Made by a program: the position numbers and the translations under genes. The notes beneath the pieces were generated by a model. It worked only from the letters and a program-made list of their open reading frames with translations. It made no database searches and was not told the origin of the DNA. From Stemphylium vesicarium (lineage: Eukaryota; Ascomycota; Dothideomycetes; Pleosporales; Pleosporaceae), in the NCBI GenBank assembly GCA_004380135.1, contig QXCR01000158.1, positions 1 through 64,000 of the forward strand: a stretch of DNA of 64,000 bases, given 5' to 3'. Shown one piece after another: positions 46,361 to 57,706 of the stretch. Every line of letters starts with the position of its first letter. Position 1 is the first letter of the stretch.

Positions 46361-49176
46361 ATGTCTTCAGTACAGCGATTACGTGCTCGACAGGCTCGTA
46401 TGTATCTTCTAACCAGAATTGTAGCCCTGAAGCTGCTAACTCGGATCGCAGATGCCCCTGGTGCAACTTACCTTGCATACACGCCGAATGGAAAGAAACT
46501 CGTCACAGCAGGAGTCGACAACTACTGCCGTGTCTTCACCACGGGATCCGACGATGAGCCGGTCACGGTAGACGAATGCCAAGAGAACAATACTGCCGTC
46601 GTCGCTGGCGTACGTATACTCCCATAGTGCGACTTGCGGTATAGCACTAATTCTCGGCGCAGAATGGCTTCTTCATCACAGGCTCCGAGGACGGGACAGT
46701 CAGCAGGTTTTCGCTCGACAATGGTAAATTTGAAGAAATACTCGTCAGGACGACCCTCCCTGTGCGCGATGTAGCCATGAGTTCAGACGGGAACTGGATC
46801 GCCGTTGCGAGCGAGTACGTATTCCTCTCGGCTTCAGTACGTGATACTAACATGACCAGTGAGCTCGTTGTGAACCTCGTAAGCGTCAAGGACAAGTCGA
46901 TGCGAACCCTACGCGACCAGCCTCGAGCCGTAAAGCACGTATCCTTCGACAAGACCGGAACCCAGCTCAGCGTATCTTGCACTGATGGGCAAATATACAT
47001 GTACAACCTAGATGGAGAACAACCTGAGATGGTCAAAAGAGTCGAGGGCATGATCAAGAGCATGGAATCAGATGCAGAGGCCAGTTCGAGAGTACTGTGG
47101 CATCCTGATGGCAGAGCGTTTGCGACACCAACTGCCATGCGACAAATGCAGGTCATGTCGACAACCGACTGGGAGAGGCAACGGGTGTTCAAGACCGGCC
47201 ACACTGCCGATATTACAGCTGCGGCATGGTCACCCAATGGCGCGCTACTAGCGACCACATCGAGCGACCTCAATCTTTGCCTGTGGGATACCAAGTCACA
47301 AAAGTTGCTCAACAAGTTCGACGATGTCAAGGCGACCATATTGGCTATGGCATGGCATCCATCAGAAAACATACTATCCTACACCAACAACGAAGGTGAA
47401 CTCTTCATCCATACCGACTTCGTACCCGAAGAACACCTTCCCACTCTCCAGCAGTCCACCGTCTCGGCGCCCTTTTTCCACGACCCTTCAGAAGGCCGCG
47501 CCGGTGTCCCTCGGCCAGCGAAACTTACCGCCGGCAACGTTCAGACGCTTCCCGGGCGGCCGCGACAAAGAGACGGTACACCAGACTCACTGGAAGACAT
47601 TCTCGGCCCCGAGTTCCAAGATGACGAAGCACAAGAGGATGGTGACGAGGAGATGAATGACTTCGTAATCGATGATGACGGCGCAGGCTATGCACCCGCC
47701 ATCAATGCCGCGAAGAAGCGTACGAACGGCCATCTTGCGCAAGGCGTGGAGCCTGCATCAAAACGTCGCGCGTATAGCTCAGCCCTGTTCCGCCCCCAAG
47801 TACACGAGCCCTTTCAACCTGGCAGCACACCGTGGCGCGGTAACCGCCGATTGTTGTGTTGCTCATTGACTGGGTACGTGGAGACAGTTGAGCAAGAAGG
47901 CAAACACCATACGGTCAGTGTGAAATTCTACGATGAGCATACATTCCGCAACTTCCACTTTACCGATATTTTCCTCTACGACAAATCCTGCCTAAACGAG
48001 AATGGGACCCTATTCGCCTGCCAACCCAACAGCACGGGCGAGGGAAATCAGGCCATGATCTACTACCGACCACACGAGACCTGGACAACGAGAACGGAAT
48101 GGCGAACCAACTTGCCAACGGGAGAGTCTGTGACTGCGATTGCACTGTCTGATTCATACGTATGTGTAACAACGTCGGCGAACTACGTACGCATCTACTC
48201 CCTCTTTGGCTTACCCATCCGTGTCTATCGCCAGAAGAGCTCTCCAGCCGTGACGTGTGCGGCGTGGCGCGACTACATCCTCACCATTGGCAACGGACCG
48301 ATTCAAAACGACCTTAGCACACAGCTCCTATACACGATTGAAAACATCAAGCACGACATTGTCTACCAGGACTCAGACATTCTCGCCCTGCCACCGGGCA
48401 CCACGCTGACGTCTGTCTTCTTTTCAGCCGAAGGCGATCCATACATCTACGACTCGGATGGCGTTTTGCTCACCCTACTTGGATGGAGAAACACGGGGCA
48501 AGCACGGTGGGTGCCTATGCTTGACACCAAACTCCTGTCGCGACGCGCCGGCGGCGGAAAAGAGGAATCCTATTGGCCCGTCGGCGTCGCATCCTCACCT
48601 TCTGCAGATAGCAGCGTCAGCGGGGCAAGATTCCACTGCATGATTATCAAAGGCCGAGAACAATATCCCAGCGCTCCTGTTCCACATCTCTCTGAATTTG
48701 GCTTCGAGATTCCGCTGTCCAGCGCGATTGACAAGAGTAAGAGCGCCAGGAATAGGAGAGGTGGCAGTATGTCGGAAGACGAGGAGGAGGAGGAACCAGG
48801 AAAGGTACAGACGAATGAAGAGAAGCAACAGGAGCATGAGCAAGCCTTCATTCTGTCTTCGACGTTGCATTCGCAACTTTCTTCTACGCTGCTTCACACG
48901 CGACCAACGTCTGGACAAAAGGCGGCGCTGAGTACGCTGGAAGTTGCGATTGATCGCGCTCTTTTGCAGTTACTTGGGTTGGAGTGTCTGGCGGGTGAGG
49001 ACCACGGTATGAAGGCTCTTGAAATTGTGAGCTTGATGCGCGATGCAAACGGCAAAATGTTGGATCTGGCGGGCAAGGTGGCATCGCGATATGGACGCGA
49101 GGTGCTAGGCGAGAAGATTAGGGAGTTGGCCGAGAGGAAGGCGCTGGCTAGGGACGATGATGAGGATGACCTATAG
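46361..49176 (+). CDS. ctf4: Ctf4/SepB, replisome and cohesion adaptor
   Basis: Four exons (46361-46397, 46452-46609, 46663-46814, 46860-49176) give 887 aa. Ctf4 links the CMG helicase to DNA polymerase alpha and supports sister chromatid cohesion. N-terminal WD40 repeats (about 10-320; YLAYTPNGKKLVTAGVDNY, FFITGSEDGTVSRF, LWDTKSQKLLNKF) form a propeller. An acidic linker (DEAQEDGDEEM) follows, then a second propeller (about 400-700), and a C-terminal helical domain (EHEQAFILSSTLHSQL, ALLQLLGLECLAG) used for trimerisation. The third intron is only 45 nt, has no stop and keeps frame if retained; removing it joins VASDELVVNLV as in homologues. The HMG box of animal And-1 is absent, as expected for fungi. 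Confidence 0.95.
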
Positions 49177-49627
49177 GCGGACCATACAATATTCGTGGGC
49201 ATATAAAGGGCTTCGGCATGGAAGGATAGAAAGGTATTTTGGATCGCATAGCGAATGGTTATTGGGATTAGTTTATCGAACTCGTTCACTTGCAATACTG
49301 TCACACGTCAACCTAGATGTATCCCACCGGCTCAGCACCTGTGTAGTCGTCAGGCTCAGTCAGAATGAAACCTAGTCAAAGTCAAGAATGTAAGTTTGAA
49401 GATGCCATTGGACAATTTATTGGCCATTACTAAAGGTAGTAGTAACATAGAAAGAGGGCAATTGGACCCAAATCGCTTCATGTGTATGGAGCATGTACGC
49501 TAGCAGCTCTCCTCAAAACCCGACCACTGTATATGTCAAGCGGGTCTTTGCTCTCAGACAAGAACGAAACTTGAAACAAAGCGCCGAGCTGCTCTTCAAC
49601 ACACCCCTGAGCAACGTTGCAAGACGT
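49177..49627. other. Convergent intergenic region
   Basis: Lies between the Ctf4 and alpha-tubulin 3' ends and should hold both 3' UTRs. Nothing else was seen. Confidence 0.6.
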
Positions 49628-51372
49628 CTAGTACTCGGCCTCAACACCCTCCTCCTCATCGCCGAGGCTGTCGGCGGCAACTTCCTACTTATTGTTAGCC
49701 AATACCAAGCGCAAGGGGACGGGGAAAGCGTACCTCGTAATCCCTCTCAAGTGCTGCGAGATCTTCACGTGCTTCGGAGAATTCACCCTCCTCCATACCC
49801 TCACCAACATACCAGTGGACGAAAGCACGCTTGCTGTACATGAGGTCGAACTTGTGCGAAAGAGCAGACCAGGCCTCGCTAATAGCCGTGGTGTTGGACA
49901 ACATGCAGACAGCGCGGTTGACAGAGGCGAGGTCACCGTTGGGGACGTTCTGAGGAGGCTGGTAGCAGATACCAACCTTGAAACCAGTCGGGCACCAGTC
50001 GACGAACTGAACCGTGCGCTTGGTCTTGACCTGGGCAATGGCGGCGTGGGTGTCCTTGGGGACAACGTCACCACGGTACAACAGGCAGGTGGCCATGTAC
50101 TTTCCGTTGCGAGGATCGCACTTGACCATCTGGTTGTTCGGCTCGAAGCAGGCGTTGGTGATCTCGTTGACCGAGTTGGCCTCGTGTGCGGCCTTGGCGG
50201 CGGAGATGACGGGAGAGTAAGCGACGAGAGGGAAGTGGATACGGGGGTAGGGGACCAAGTTGGTCTGGAACTCATTCAGGTCGACGTTCAGGGAACCATC
50301 GAATCGGAGCGAGGCGGTGATGGAGGAGACGACTGGACGGGCATTAGTAATCGGAAGTATACGGAACATGTGAGTAACTTACCCTGGGCAATGAGACGGT
50401 TCAGGTTCTCGTAGTTGGGGCGCTCGATGCCGAGGTTCCTTCGGCAAATGTCATAGATGGCCTCGTTGTCGACCATGAAGCTGCAGTCGGAGTGCTCGAG
50501 GGTGGTGTGGGTGGTGAGAATAGAGTTGTATGGCTCCACGACGGATGTGGCGACCTGGGGCGCTGGGTAGACGCAGAACTCGAGCTTGCACTTCTTGCCG
50601 TAGTCGACGGACAGACGCTCCATCAACAGGGCTCCGAAACCAGAACCAGTACCTCCACCGAAGGAGTGGAAGACGAGGAAACCTTGCAGACCGGAGCAGT
50701 TGTCGGCGACGCGGCGGACCTTGTCAAGGACCTGGTCGATGAGCTCCTTGCCGACCGTGTAGTGGCCACGGGCGTAGTTGTTCGAGGCATCCTCCTTGCC
50801 TGTGATCATCTGCTCGGGGTGAAAGAGGGAACGATAGGGACCAGTGCGGACCTCATCAACGACGTTGGGCTCGAGATCGGCGTAGATGGTACGGGGGACG
50901 TACTTGCCCTGGCCTGCGTAGCACTGTTAGTAATGCGGCCGTGTGCGTGCCCGGCGGCGATTGAAGATTGAAGCTGCTGCCTACCAGTCTCGGAGAAGAA
51001 AGTGCTGAAGCCGTGGTCGTCGTTGAGCGCCTTGCGCTCATCGGTGAGGAAACCATCAGGCTGGATGCCGTGCTCGAGGCAGTAGAGCTGGGGTAGGGAG
51101 TCAGTATCAGTGCGGACTGGCGGTCAGACACCCGCTTGGACGCCCTCCTTTTTTCTCGACCGGACGGCTATGGGGAGGGCATGCAGCGCGGTCTCGTCTT
51201 GCACTTACCTCCCAGCAGGAGTTGGCAATCTGGCAACCGGCCTGGCCGACTAGACGCGTACAAAGTCAGTATCAACAAACAGCCAGGGATGTCCCACCAA
51301 AGGCGGTCAAGGGCGCGCTGCGCATGCGCGGCATTGCGGGTGCTTACCGTTCAGACTGATGACTTCTCTCAT
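49628..51372 (-). CDS. tubA: Alpha-tubulin
   Basis: Six exons (51348-51372, 51209-51249, 50985-51087, 50383-50913, 49734-50332, 49628-49684) give 451 aa. The start is MREVISLN and the nucleotide-binding loop is GGGTGSGFGALL. Helix/loop landmarks are MITGKEDASNNYARGHYTVG and WCPTGFKVGI, and the C-terminus is GDEEEGVEAEY with the terminal Tyr. The first exon encodes only eight residues plus one base. All introns have GT-AG ends, several with CTAAC or CTGAC branches. Alpha-tubulin pairs with beta-tubulin to build microtubules. The gene is complete and unremarkable. Confidence 0.98.
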
Positions 51373-51775
51373 GGTGGATTATTGGGAGGTAGTAATTGGG
51401 GGGGTATCGAAATGCGCAGTCGGGGGGGTATCTGGGAGAGGTCGAGGAGCTGCTGGTGGTGGATCGGTCGTGGGCGGTGTTGTCTGTGGAATCGAACTTT
51501 TAGTCTGGAAAGGGCCCGCCAATCAAGCAGGGGCCATGGCGCTAACCGGCGCGCTCGAGTCCGCCGCGGGTGCAGCTGCCCGCAGGCCCTCCTATATGCA
51601 TGTCACCCCAACTCCCAGGACAGTCGCCGCGCAACATGCTCCTCTGGTTCCTCTGGGAGCCTTGACGTCCATGGGAGCTGCTGTGGCCCACGTGAGCGCG
51701 AGAGAATGAATTGTTGCCTTGCCGCCTATTCACCCTGCGATCCCCCCAACGACCCAGAGACCCAAAGACCCAAAG
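51373..51775. other. Divergent promoter region, tubulin and Pga1
   Basis: A 403 bp head-to-head gap. The tubulin side is G-rich on the plus strand (51395-51480), that is CT-rich in the tubulin sense. Nothing else was seen. Confidence 0.55.
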
Positions 51776-52649
51776 ATGCACCTCCTCGCCGGCCTACTCT
51801 GCATCGTCACACAGGCCTGGACGGTGAATGCAAACGTCGAGAAGACGATATTCCTGGGGCCTAGTCCTGTGACGCTCGACAATGCCCGCCCCGGCCTAGA
51901 CGACGTCCATCTACACGCCTTGTCGCCCTCAGAAACGATCCTGTCCACGCACATCCCCGTCCACTTTCCCACCCACGCAGTGCCCCGCGGCCTCGAGTCC
52001 TGGTACCTTCTTCGCCGCCTTGCCCACGGCCAACGCTACGAGGTGCGCATCTGCTGGCCGGCAACCGTGAGTCGATTGTTCCTTCCTTCCTGCCTTCCTG
52101 CCTTCCTGCCTTCCTGCCTTCCTGCCTTCCTGCCTTCCTGCCTTCCTGCCTTCCTCCCTCCCACATGTCTGCTCGTACTAACCAGGTCCAGCAACCCACC
52201 GATTTCTGGCTTGATACATACCAAGTCACCGACGTCTTCGATAACCCAGACCTCATAGCTTCGTTGGCGCAATACAGCAAACAGCGCCAGGCCGATCAGC
52301 TGGACAGTCGACAGAATATCGAACAAGCTGGCCCAACAGCCCCGGAGTCTGTGCTATTTCTACGTCTTCAGGCTGCAGCCTCCTACTACTCAACCAATCG
52401 CACATTGATGGATTACCCGCCTCCAGTAGACGTGGATCTCAGTGAGTCCTTGTACCCTACTTCTAATTCCGCTATCTGACCCGTCTAGTTCTCGATCCCT
52501 TCTTGCTAAACGTCTTCCCCCAATCCCTCGGTCCGGTTGCCATATACATCACTGTAGTCGCTGTAGGCGCCTGGTTCCTGTCTGGCTACATCTACGGCTG
52601 GCTACTCGAAATCGCAAACGAACCACCCAGCAAACCACATACCGACTGA
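51776..52649 (+). CDS. pga1: Pga1-like GPI mannosyltransferase II cofactor
   Basis: Three exons (51776-52066, 52192-52441, 52489-52649) give 233 aa. A signal peptide (LLAGLLCIVTQAWTVNA) is followed by a lumenal domain with NVEKTIFLGP, RGLESWYLLRRL, YEVRICWPAT and PTDFWLDTY, the pattern I associate with fungal Pga1. A C-terminal membrane helix (AIYITVVAVGAWFLSGYIYG) and a short tail complete it. Pga1 works with Gpi18 in the ER to add the second mannose of the GPI anchor. The first intron is 125 nt and holds a tandem octamer repeat. Two in-frame acceptors six bases apart (52185 and 52191) are possible; I chose the second because it gives PATQPTDFW and a normal branch distance. Confidence 0.8.
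52087..52150 (+). repeat. Tandem octamer repeat in the Pga1 intron
   Basis: Eight perfect units of TTCCTGCC (64 bp), followed by a variant TTCCTCCC. It lies between the donor and branch point of the first Pga1 intron and makes up about half of it. It is pyrimidine-rich in the sense strand, and length variation between isolates is likely. Confidence 0.95.
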
Positions 52650-52747
52650 GCAAGCAGCCAGACGCACAAAACTAGAATCATTCACAGAGTGGAGCGACGC
52701 CCACGTTCTTCACACTACACCAACTACTTCTACACCAGCACGCGACC

Positions 52748-53185
52748 ATGTCCGCAGCTGCTGGTGCCCCTCCACCTCCGCCGCCTCCACCACCACCCGG
52801 TCCAGCTCTCAATGGCAACCCGTTTGACGACATCCCCGCCGAACTACTTCTCATCATCTTCGGCTACGTGGGCACCAACAATCTCATGAACCTCGCCTTG
52901 GCCATCTACCCTACCCTGGAGCGTCACAATCTCTCGCCAAAACTCACCCCAGCCACCCTTGCTCATATATTGCGCTTGACCGGCAGACCCATCAACCTAT
53001 CTCTATATCCAGGACCAGTGGCGCGCATGCCGGTAGAGCTTTGGCTGTACGTTGCTTACCATCTAGAGCCGACTGATATTCTTTCCATGATGTTTTCTCT
53101 TGGAATAGTCTTCGACAAGGCTTTGACCACACAAACCCGCGACAGGCTGAGAGTTTGGAGCCGGAGATCAAGGAGGAAGGGATAG
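52748..53185 (+). CDS. Small protein with two F-box-like motifs
   Basis: A single-exon gene of 145 aa, about 100 bp after Pga1. A run of ten prolines near the N-terminus is followed by an F-box-like motif (DDIPAELLLIIFGYVGTNNL) and, about 75 residues later, a second one (RMPVELWLYVAYHLEPTDIL). The C-terminus is basic (WSRRSRRKG). Having two such motifs in so short a protein with no substrate-binding domain is unusual. The F-box assignment is by pattern only. It may act as a Skp1-binding decoy or be unrelated. Confidence 0.65.
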   Translation: MSAAAGAPPPPPPPPPPGPALNGNPFDDIPAELLLIIFGYVGTNNLMNLALAIYPTLERHNLSPKLTPATLAHILRLTGRPINLSLYPGPVARMPVELWLYVAYHLEPTDILSMMFSLGIVFDKALTTQTRDRLRVWSRRSRRKG

Positions 53186-53424
53186 GCCGTGGACGCTGCT
53201 AGCGTCGTCACGTTGGAAACGCCATTCCAAGACATGCAAATAGGCGGAGAAGATAGGAATGAACATGAATAATTAAACCCCCAAAATTGACACAACTACA
53301 CTTTCCCTGGTCGTATACATGGATACCTTTTCTTGAAACGCCACGCTATGCACAAAAAAACATAATCCATCCTGCGCCAGAAAAATGCCATCAGATCCTC
53401 CATCATGCGTCGTCTTCATCTCAT

Positions 53425-56400
53425 TCAGGCATCCCTGGGGAACTCGTCCTCCAGTCCAATCGTCACCTTGACATTCATACTGCCCAGTTCCTGGATCAGA
53501 AGCTTAGCAGCATACGGCATGGTAATCTTGCGCACTGCCTTTTCGCTCTCGCAGAGTTTGCAGTAGCCGCTATAACCCATTTGTCCGCCTATACATTTGT
53601 TAGTCTCAAACCCTCAACTGTAAACATATCATGGAAGAAAGCAAACTTACACTTCTCGCAAACATCCACGTTATGCGCGTCCGAGCTAATCATCAGCCGC
53701 TCCAGCAGAAGCTGCGACGCTCCATACGCAATGAGACAATCACGTTCCATCTCTCCGAGACGCAGCCCACCATCTCTTGCACGACCTTCCGTGGGCTGAC
53801 GCGTAAGGATGGCGCGCGGACCCCTCGCACGCGAATGCATCTTGTCCTGCACCATATGCTTGAGCTTCTGGTAGTAAATCGGGCCAAAAAAGGTGTAAAA
53901 TTGGTGCGCCTCGCCCGTGATGCCAGAGGTCAAGTAGTCCTTGCCAGTGTACGAGAAGCCCTTCTCCACCAGAATCTGCGACATGTCTTCGACCGTGGAG
54001 CCGCCAAACGCCGTCCCGTACTCCAGAGTACCGTTTAGCACACCAGCTTTTCCCGAGAGCAATTCCATCATCTTTCCCACGGTCATACGAGATGGGAAAC
54101 CGTGCGGGTTCATGATAATGTCTGGCGAAATGCCCTGGTCGTTGAACGGCATGTCCTCTTGTTGCACGATAAGTCCGGTTGTACCTTTTTGTCCGTGGCG
54201 CGACGAGAATTTGTCGCCCAGTTCCGGGCGCCGCGTTTGTCGCATCAGTAACTTGATCAGAGTAACACCAGCTTCGTTTTCCGTAATGCAGGCTTTGTCT
54301 ACATAACTGCAGTCGGGCATCTTGTACTTCTCTGGCTTGTCTTTGTATACGTTTGACGCCGGACCGGCCGTGTCTTGGGGTATCGACTTCAGCAGGTAGG
54401 CATGGCCTGCTTCGATTCGAGCGCCTACTTGTGCAATACCATCTTGACCGATGGCTTGGTGGTTGGGATCGTCTACATCCAGTGCGCCGGCGTTGATGCG
54501 ATCCGATGTGCCGTTGGCGTACGTCTTCAGGGGCGTGACGTTCTTCTTCAGAACTTGACAGCGACCAAATCCGCGATCGCACGATGCCTTGTTCAAAATG
54601 AGCGCATCTTCGATATCGTACCCAGAGTAAGACATGACGGCAACTGTTGCATTCTGGCCGGCGGGAAGCTTGTCGTATTTCGTGAGCTCGATAGTGCGCG
54701 TCTTGACCATAGGTTGTTGTGGGTAGACCATCAGATAGAGCAACGTATCTATCCTATTGAACTGGTTGTAGGCGATGGCGCCAATGGCTTGTTTACCCAT
54801 AGCGCATTGGTACGTGTTACGTGGCGACTGATTGTGGTGGGGGTAGGGAATAAGGCCAGCGACCGCACCTAGGATAGTAAAGGGCTCGATCTCGAGATGT
54901 GTCGTGTGTTGGTTGATTTCACTCTCTTTCAGGGCAATATTTGTGTCGTTCTCTTCGTTGGTGTCAAGGTACTCCACGAGACCTCTTGTCAAGAAGTCTT
55001 CAAACTCCATAGTGCCCTTGCGAAGGGCTTTCAGATACCGCGACGTGACCTTTGAGCGTTGGTTCTCAACAATGATCATCGGCCTGCAGATTCGCCCTTC
55101 GTCGGTGGCAATGTGGACTTCGCAGTGGTCATGGTCGATGTGAATGCTGGTGAATTCAGAGATACGTCCCATTCGTCTGAGCTTTCGGAAGCTGTTCAGG
55201 AAGCGCTTGGGTGTGTCTGTGACAGCAATAGGTGTACCGTTGAGGCAGACGCTGTACACCCCCTCAGAATGTATCTCCTCTCCTGTTTGAGAGCAGATAT
55301 CCTGAGCGCCCAACATGAACACAATCTTGCGGACTGGGTCGTCGTCATCTTCGGTCGTGATATGCGTCATCAGCGCCAAGTTCTTGACCAAACCGCAAGC
55401 CTCTCCTTCTGGTGTATCCGAAGTGCACAGCATACCAAACTGCGATGGCTGCAGCGCACGAGGACCAGAGACCTTGCGCGTCTTTTCGAATTGCGAGCTA
55501 ATTCTCGTCATCATACCCAGTGCAGCGATGTAGCTCAATCTGCTTAGGACGTGTGTAACTCCGGCCCTCTCCATTTTGAATCGCTTCAAACTCCAGTTTC
55601 CGGTAGCAATGGCTCGCTCGACACCCATGGTGATGTGGTTCTTATGAACACTGAAATGTGAGAAAGCATCAAACTCCTGTGCGCGAACTGGCTTTTTGAG
55701 CACCTTGTCGATGCTAAGCTTGAAGTCATGGTTGAAGCGCTTGAAATGGTCCTCGAAGAGGAGCGACAACATCTGCCCAGACAACTCTAGACGCTTGTTG
55801 CCAACGTAATCACGATCATCTACCAGCTTCGGGTCTTGCATCGCCATCAGAACTCTGCGAGCCATGAGAGCGACATAGAGCGCCTTAGGCCGGTAGTTGG
55901 TGCCCTCGACGGGAACGTGCGGAAGTACAACGTTTGACAAGCACTCGATAGCCTCAAGGTGATAGTTCCTACTGCGCGAGGCTCCTAGCGGTTTCTTCAC
56001 CAGTCGTACGCGATGGCCAATGTATTCTAGCGCCCTCTCTTGAGTATGAATCTGTTCCCTTGCGCATGCCTCGAAGTTGATGGCGAAGTTGTCCTGGTAT
56101 GCGCTGTCTTCGCCAGCAATCATGAGCAGTATCTCCTTGTCCGAATGTACTCCCAGCGCCTTCATGACGAATACAATCGGAATCTCTTCGGAAAGAGTGT
56201 TGTGCCGAAGATACATGAGCCCTTTCTTTTGGATGACGTATGTCTTCGTCCGCCTCTCGTGGGTGGAACTCGTGACGCTGGCCTGCATGATTCCTTTGGC
56301 ACTTTCGACAATGACTCGATTCTTGTTCAACTGCTCTTGGACCAAGATAACCTTCTCCTGCCCACGAGTGATGAAGTAGCCTCCCGGATCCAGCGGACAC

Positions 56401-57159
56401 TCCTCCATGACTGCCATTTCGCGATCGTTCTTGCCAGCAAGCACACATTTGTTGCTTTTCAACATGATGGGCATCCTACCAATCTTGATACCTGTCCGTT
56501 TGACTTTTGCATTTCCTCTGGTATATATGATATCCACCACGATTGGCGCAGCATATGTCATGTCGCGTAGCCGGCACTCGTTCGGCGTAATGGTACTGCG
56601 GTGGTGGTCGAGGTCATCTTCTTCCTGTCGGTTGGGCGAAAGAACGCGAATATCCGTGTACTCAAGGAGGAACTTGGGGTCGAAGTCGCTACGGACGAAT
56701 CGGTTCGCCTTGATAATCTTCTTGAGGTCCACATCGACAAAGTGGTTGTACGAGTCGACGTGCTGCTTGACGAGACCTTTGGTCTTCAGGAAGGCTGGCA
56801 ATAAATTCCACTTGTCACGCGCCGTGTTGATCGGGTCGGTCAAACTCTTGCCGTAGTAGAAGGGTTCAAGAAGGGCGGCGAACTCGTCCTTCGCGTGGGT
56901 AAGTGGCGCCCGTCGCTTTCGCGTCTGTTCAGCCGACGTGGAAGCTCCCGGATTAGCATCCTTCGCATCATCGCCATCGGCATCAATGTCCATGGCCTCT
57001 CCGCCGTCCGGCTTTTGCACTTCGGGTGCGCCAGGCGCAACCTTCGCCTTCGGCGCCCCGCGCGGGGCAGCTGTGGGCTTGGGTTTCGCAACTTCCTTTG
57101 CGCGTGTTAGCCCTCGCTCCCCAGTGTTGTTGCAATCTTCGTACCTTTTTGCCCACCAT
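53425..57159 (-). CDS. rpc2: RNA polymerase III second-largest subunit
   Basis: Three exons (57145-57159, 53651-57095, 53425-53588) give 1207 aa. The first exon codes for only MVGKK; donor GTACGA, branch GCTAAC and acceptor CAAAG support it. An Ala/Pro/Lys-rich N-terminus precedes the conserved RPB2-like domains. Pol III-type entry is DPINTARDKWNLLPAFLK. Active-site and hybrid-binding landmarks are GYDIEDALILNK and ELGDKFSSRHGQKG. The last exon completes the C-terminal zinc ribbon (CEKCGQMGY and CKLC). The protein is Rpc128/Ret1, part of the enzyme that makes tRNAs and 5S rRNA. The frame also opens with GTG at 57020, but the spliced ATG start is better. Confidence 0.96.
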
Positions 57160-57706
57160 GTTTGCGAAAGTAGAGCAGGTGAACGGAAGTTGGGTGTGAG
57201 TTAGCGACTTCGTTAGAGCTGCTGCAACAATTTGGCGTTTGGCGAGTCAGACGCGCAAGTGGAGAACGAATACTGGCCAATCGGTAATCCGCAGTAGATT
57301 CATCTAGCCGGCTCTGGTGAGTGACCAAATGCATCAACATCATCAACCTTGGAACACTGCAGATTATGCACGCATGAGTACTTTTGCGAAACACGAGCAT
57401 CATGGAATAGCTTCATCATTTCGCTACTGTGCTGCGTACAGCTAATGTGCGAGCGCAACCACCAGGGAACTGGTCAGCTACCAATGCATCCTGAATAACG
57501 CCCATTATGCCGCCAGAAAGAACCCGAAGACGCACTTGTATATAATGCAAACCAGCCTCCTCAATACTATCGTACAAGCCGTTCAAACTCCAGCCAGCTT
57601 CGTGGAGTAATCAATTTTTCCGTAGCTTTTTTACCGTTTGTAGTTGCCTAGGTCGATTTTGAGTTGACGCACCCCCACCAAATCCTCACCAGTATTCGTC
57701 TCCGTC
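57160..57706. other. Intergenic between two minus-strand genes
   Basis: Promoter of the Pol III subunit gene and 3' UTR of the RS-rich gene. Nothing else was seen. Confidence 0.55.

Noticed and set aside
51861..52326. Repetitive minus-strand frames (GRQEGRKA repeats)
   Set aside because: They are the antisense reading of the octamer repeat in the Pga1 intron.
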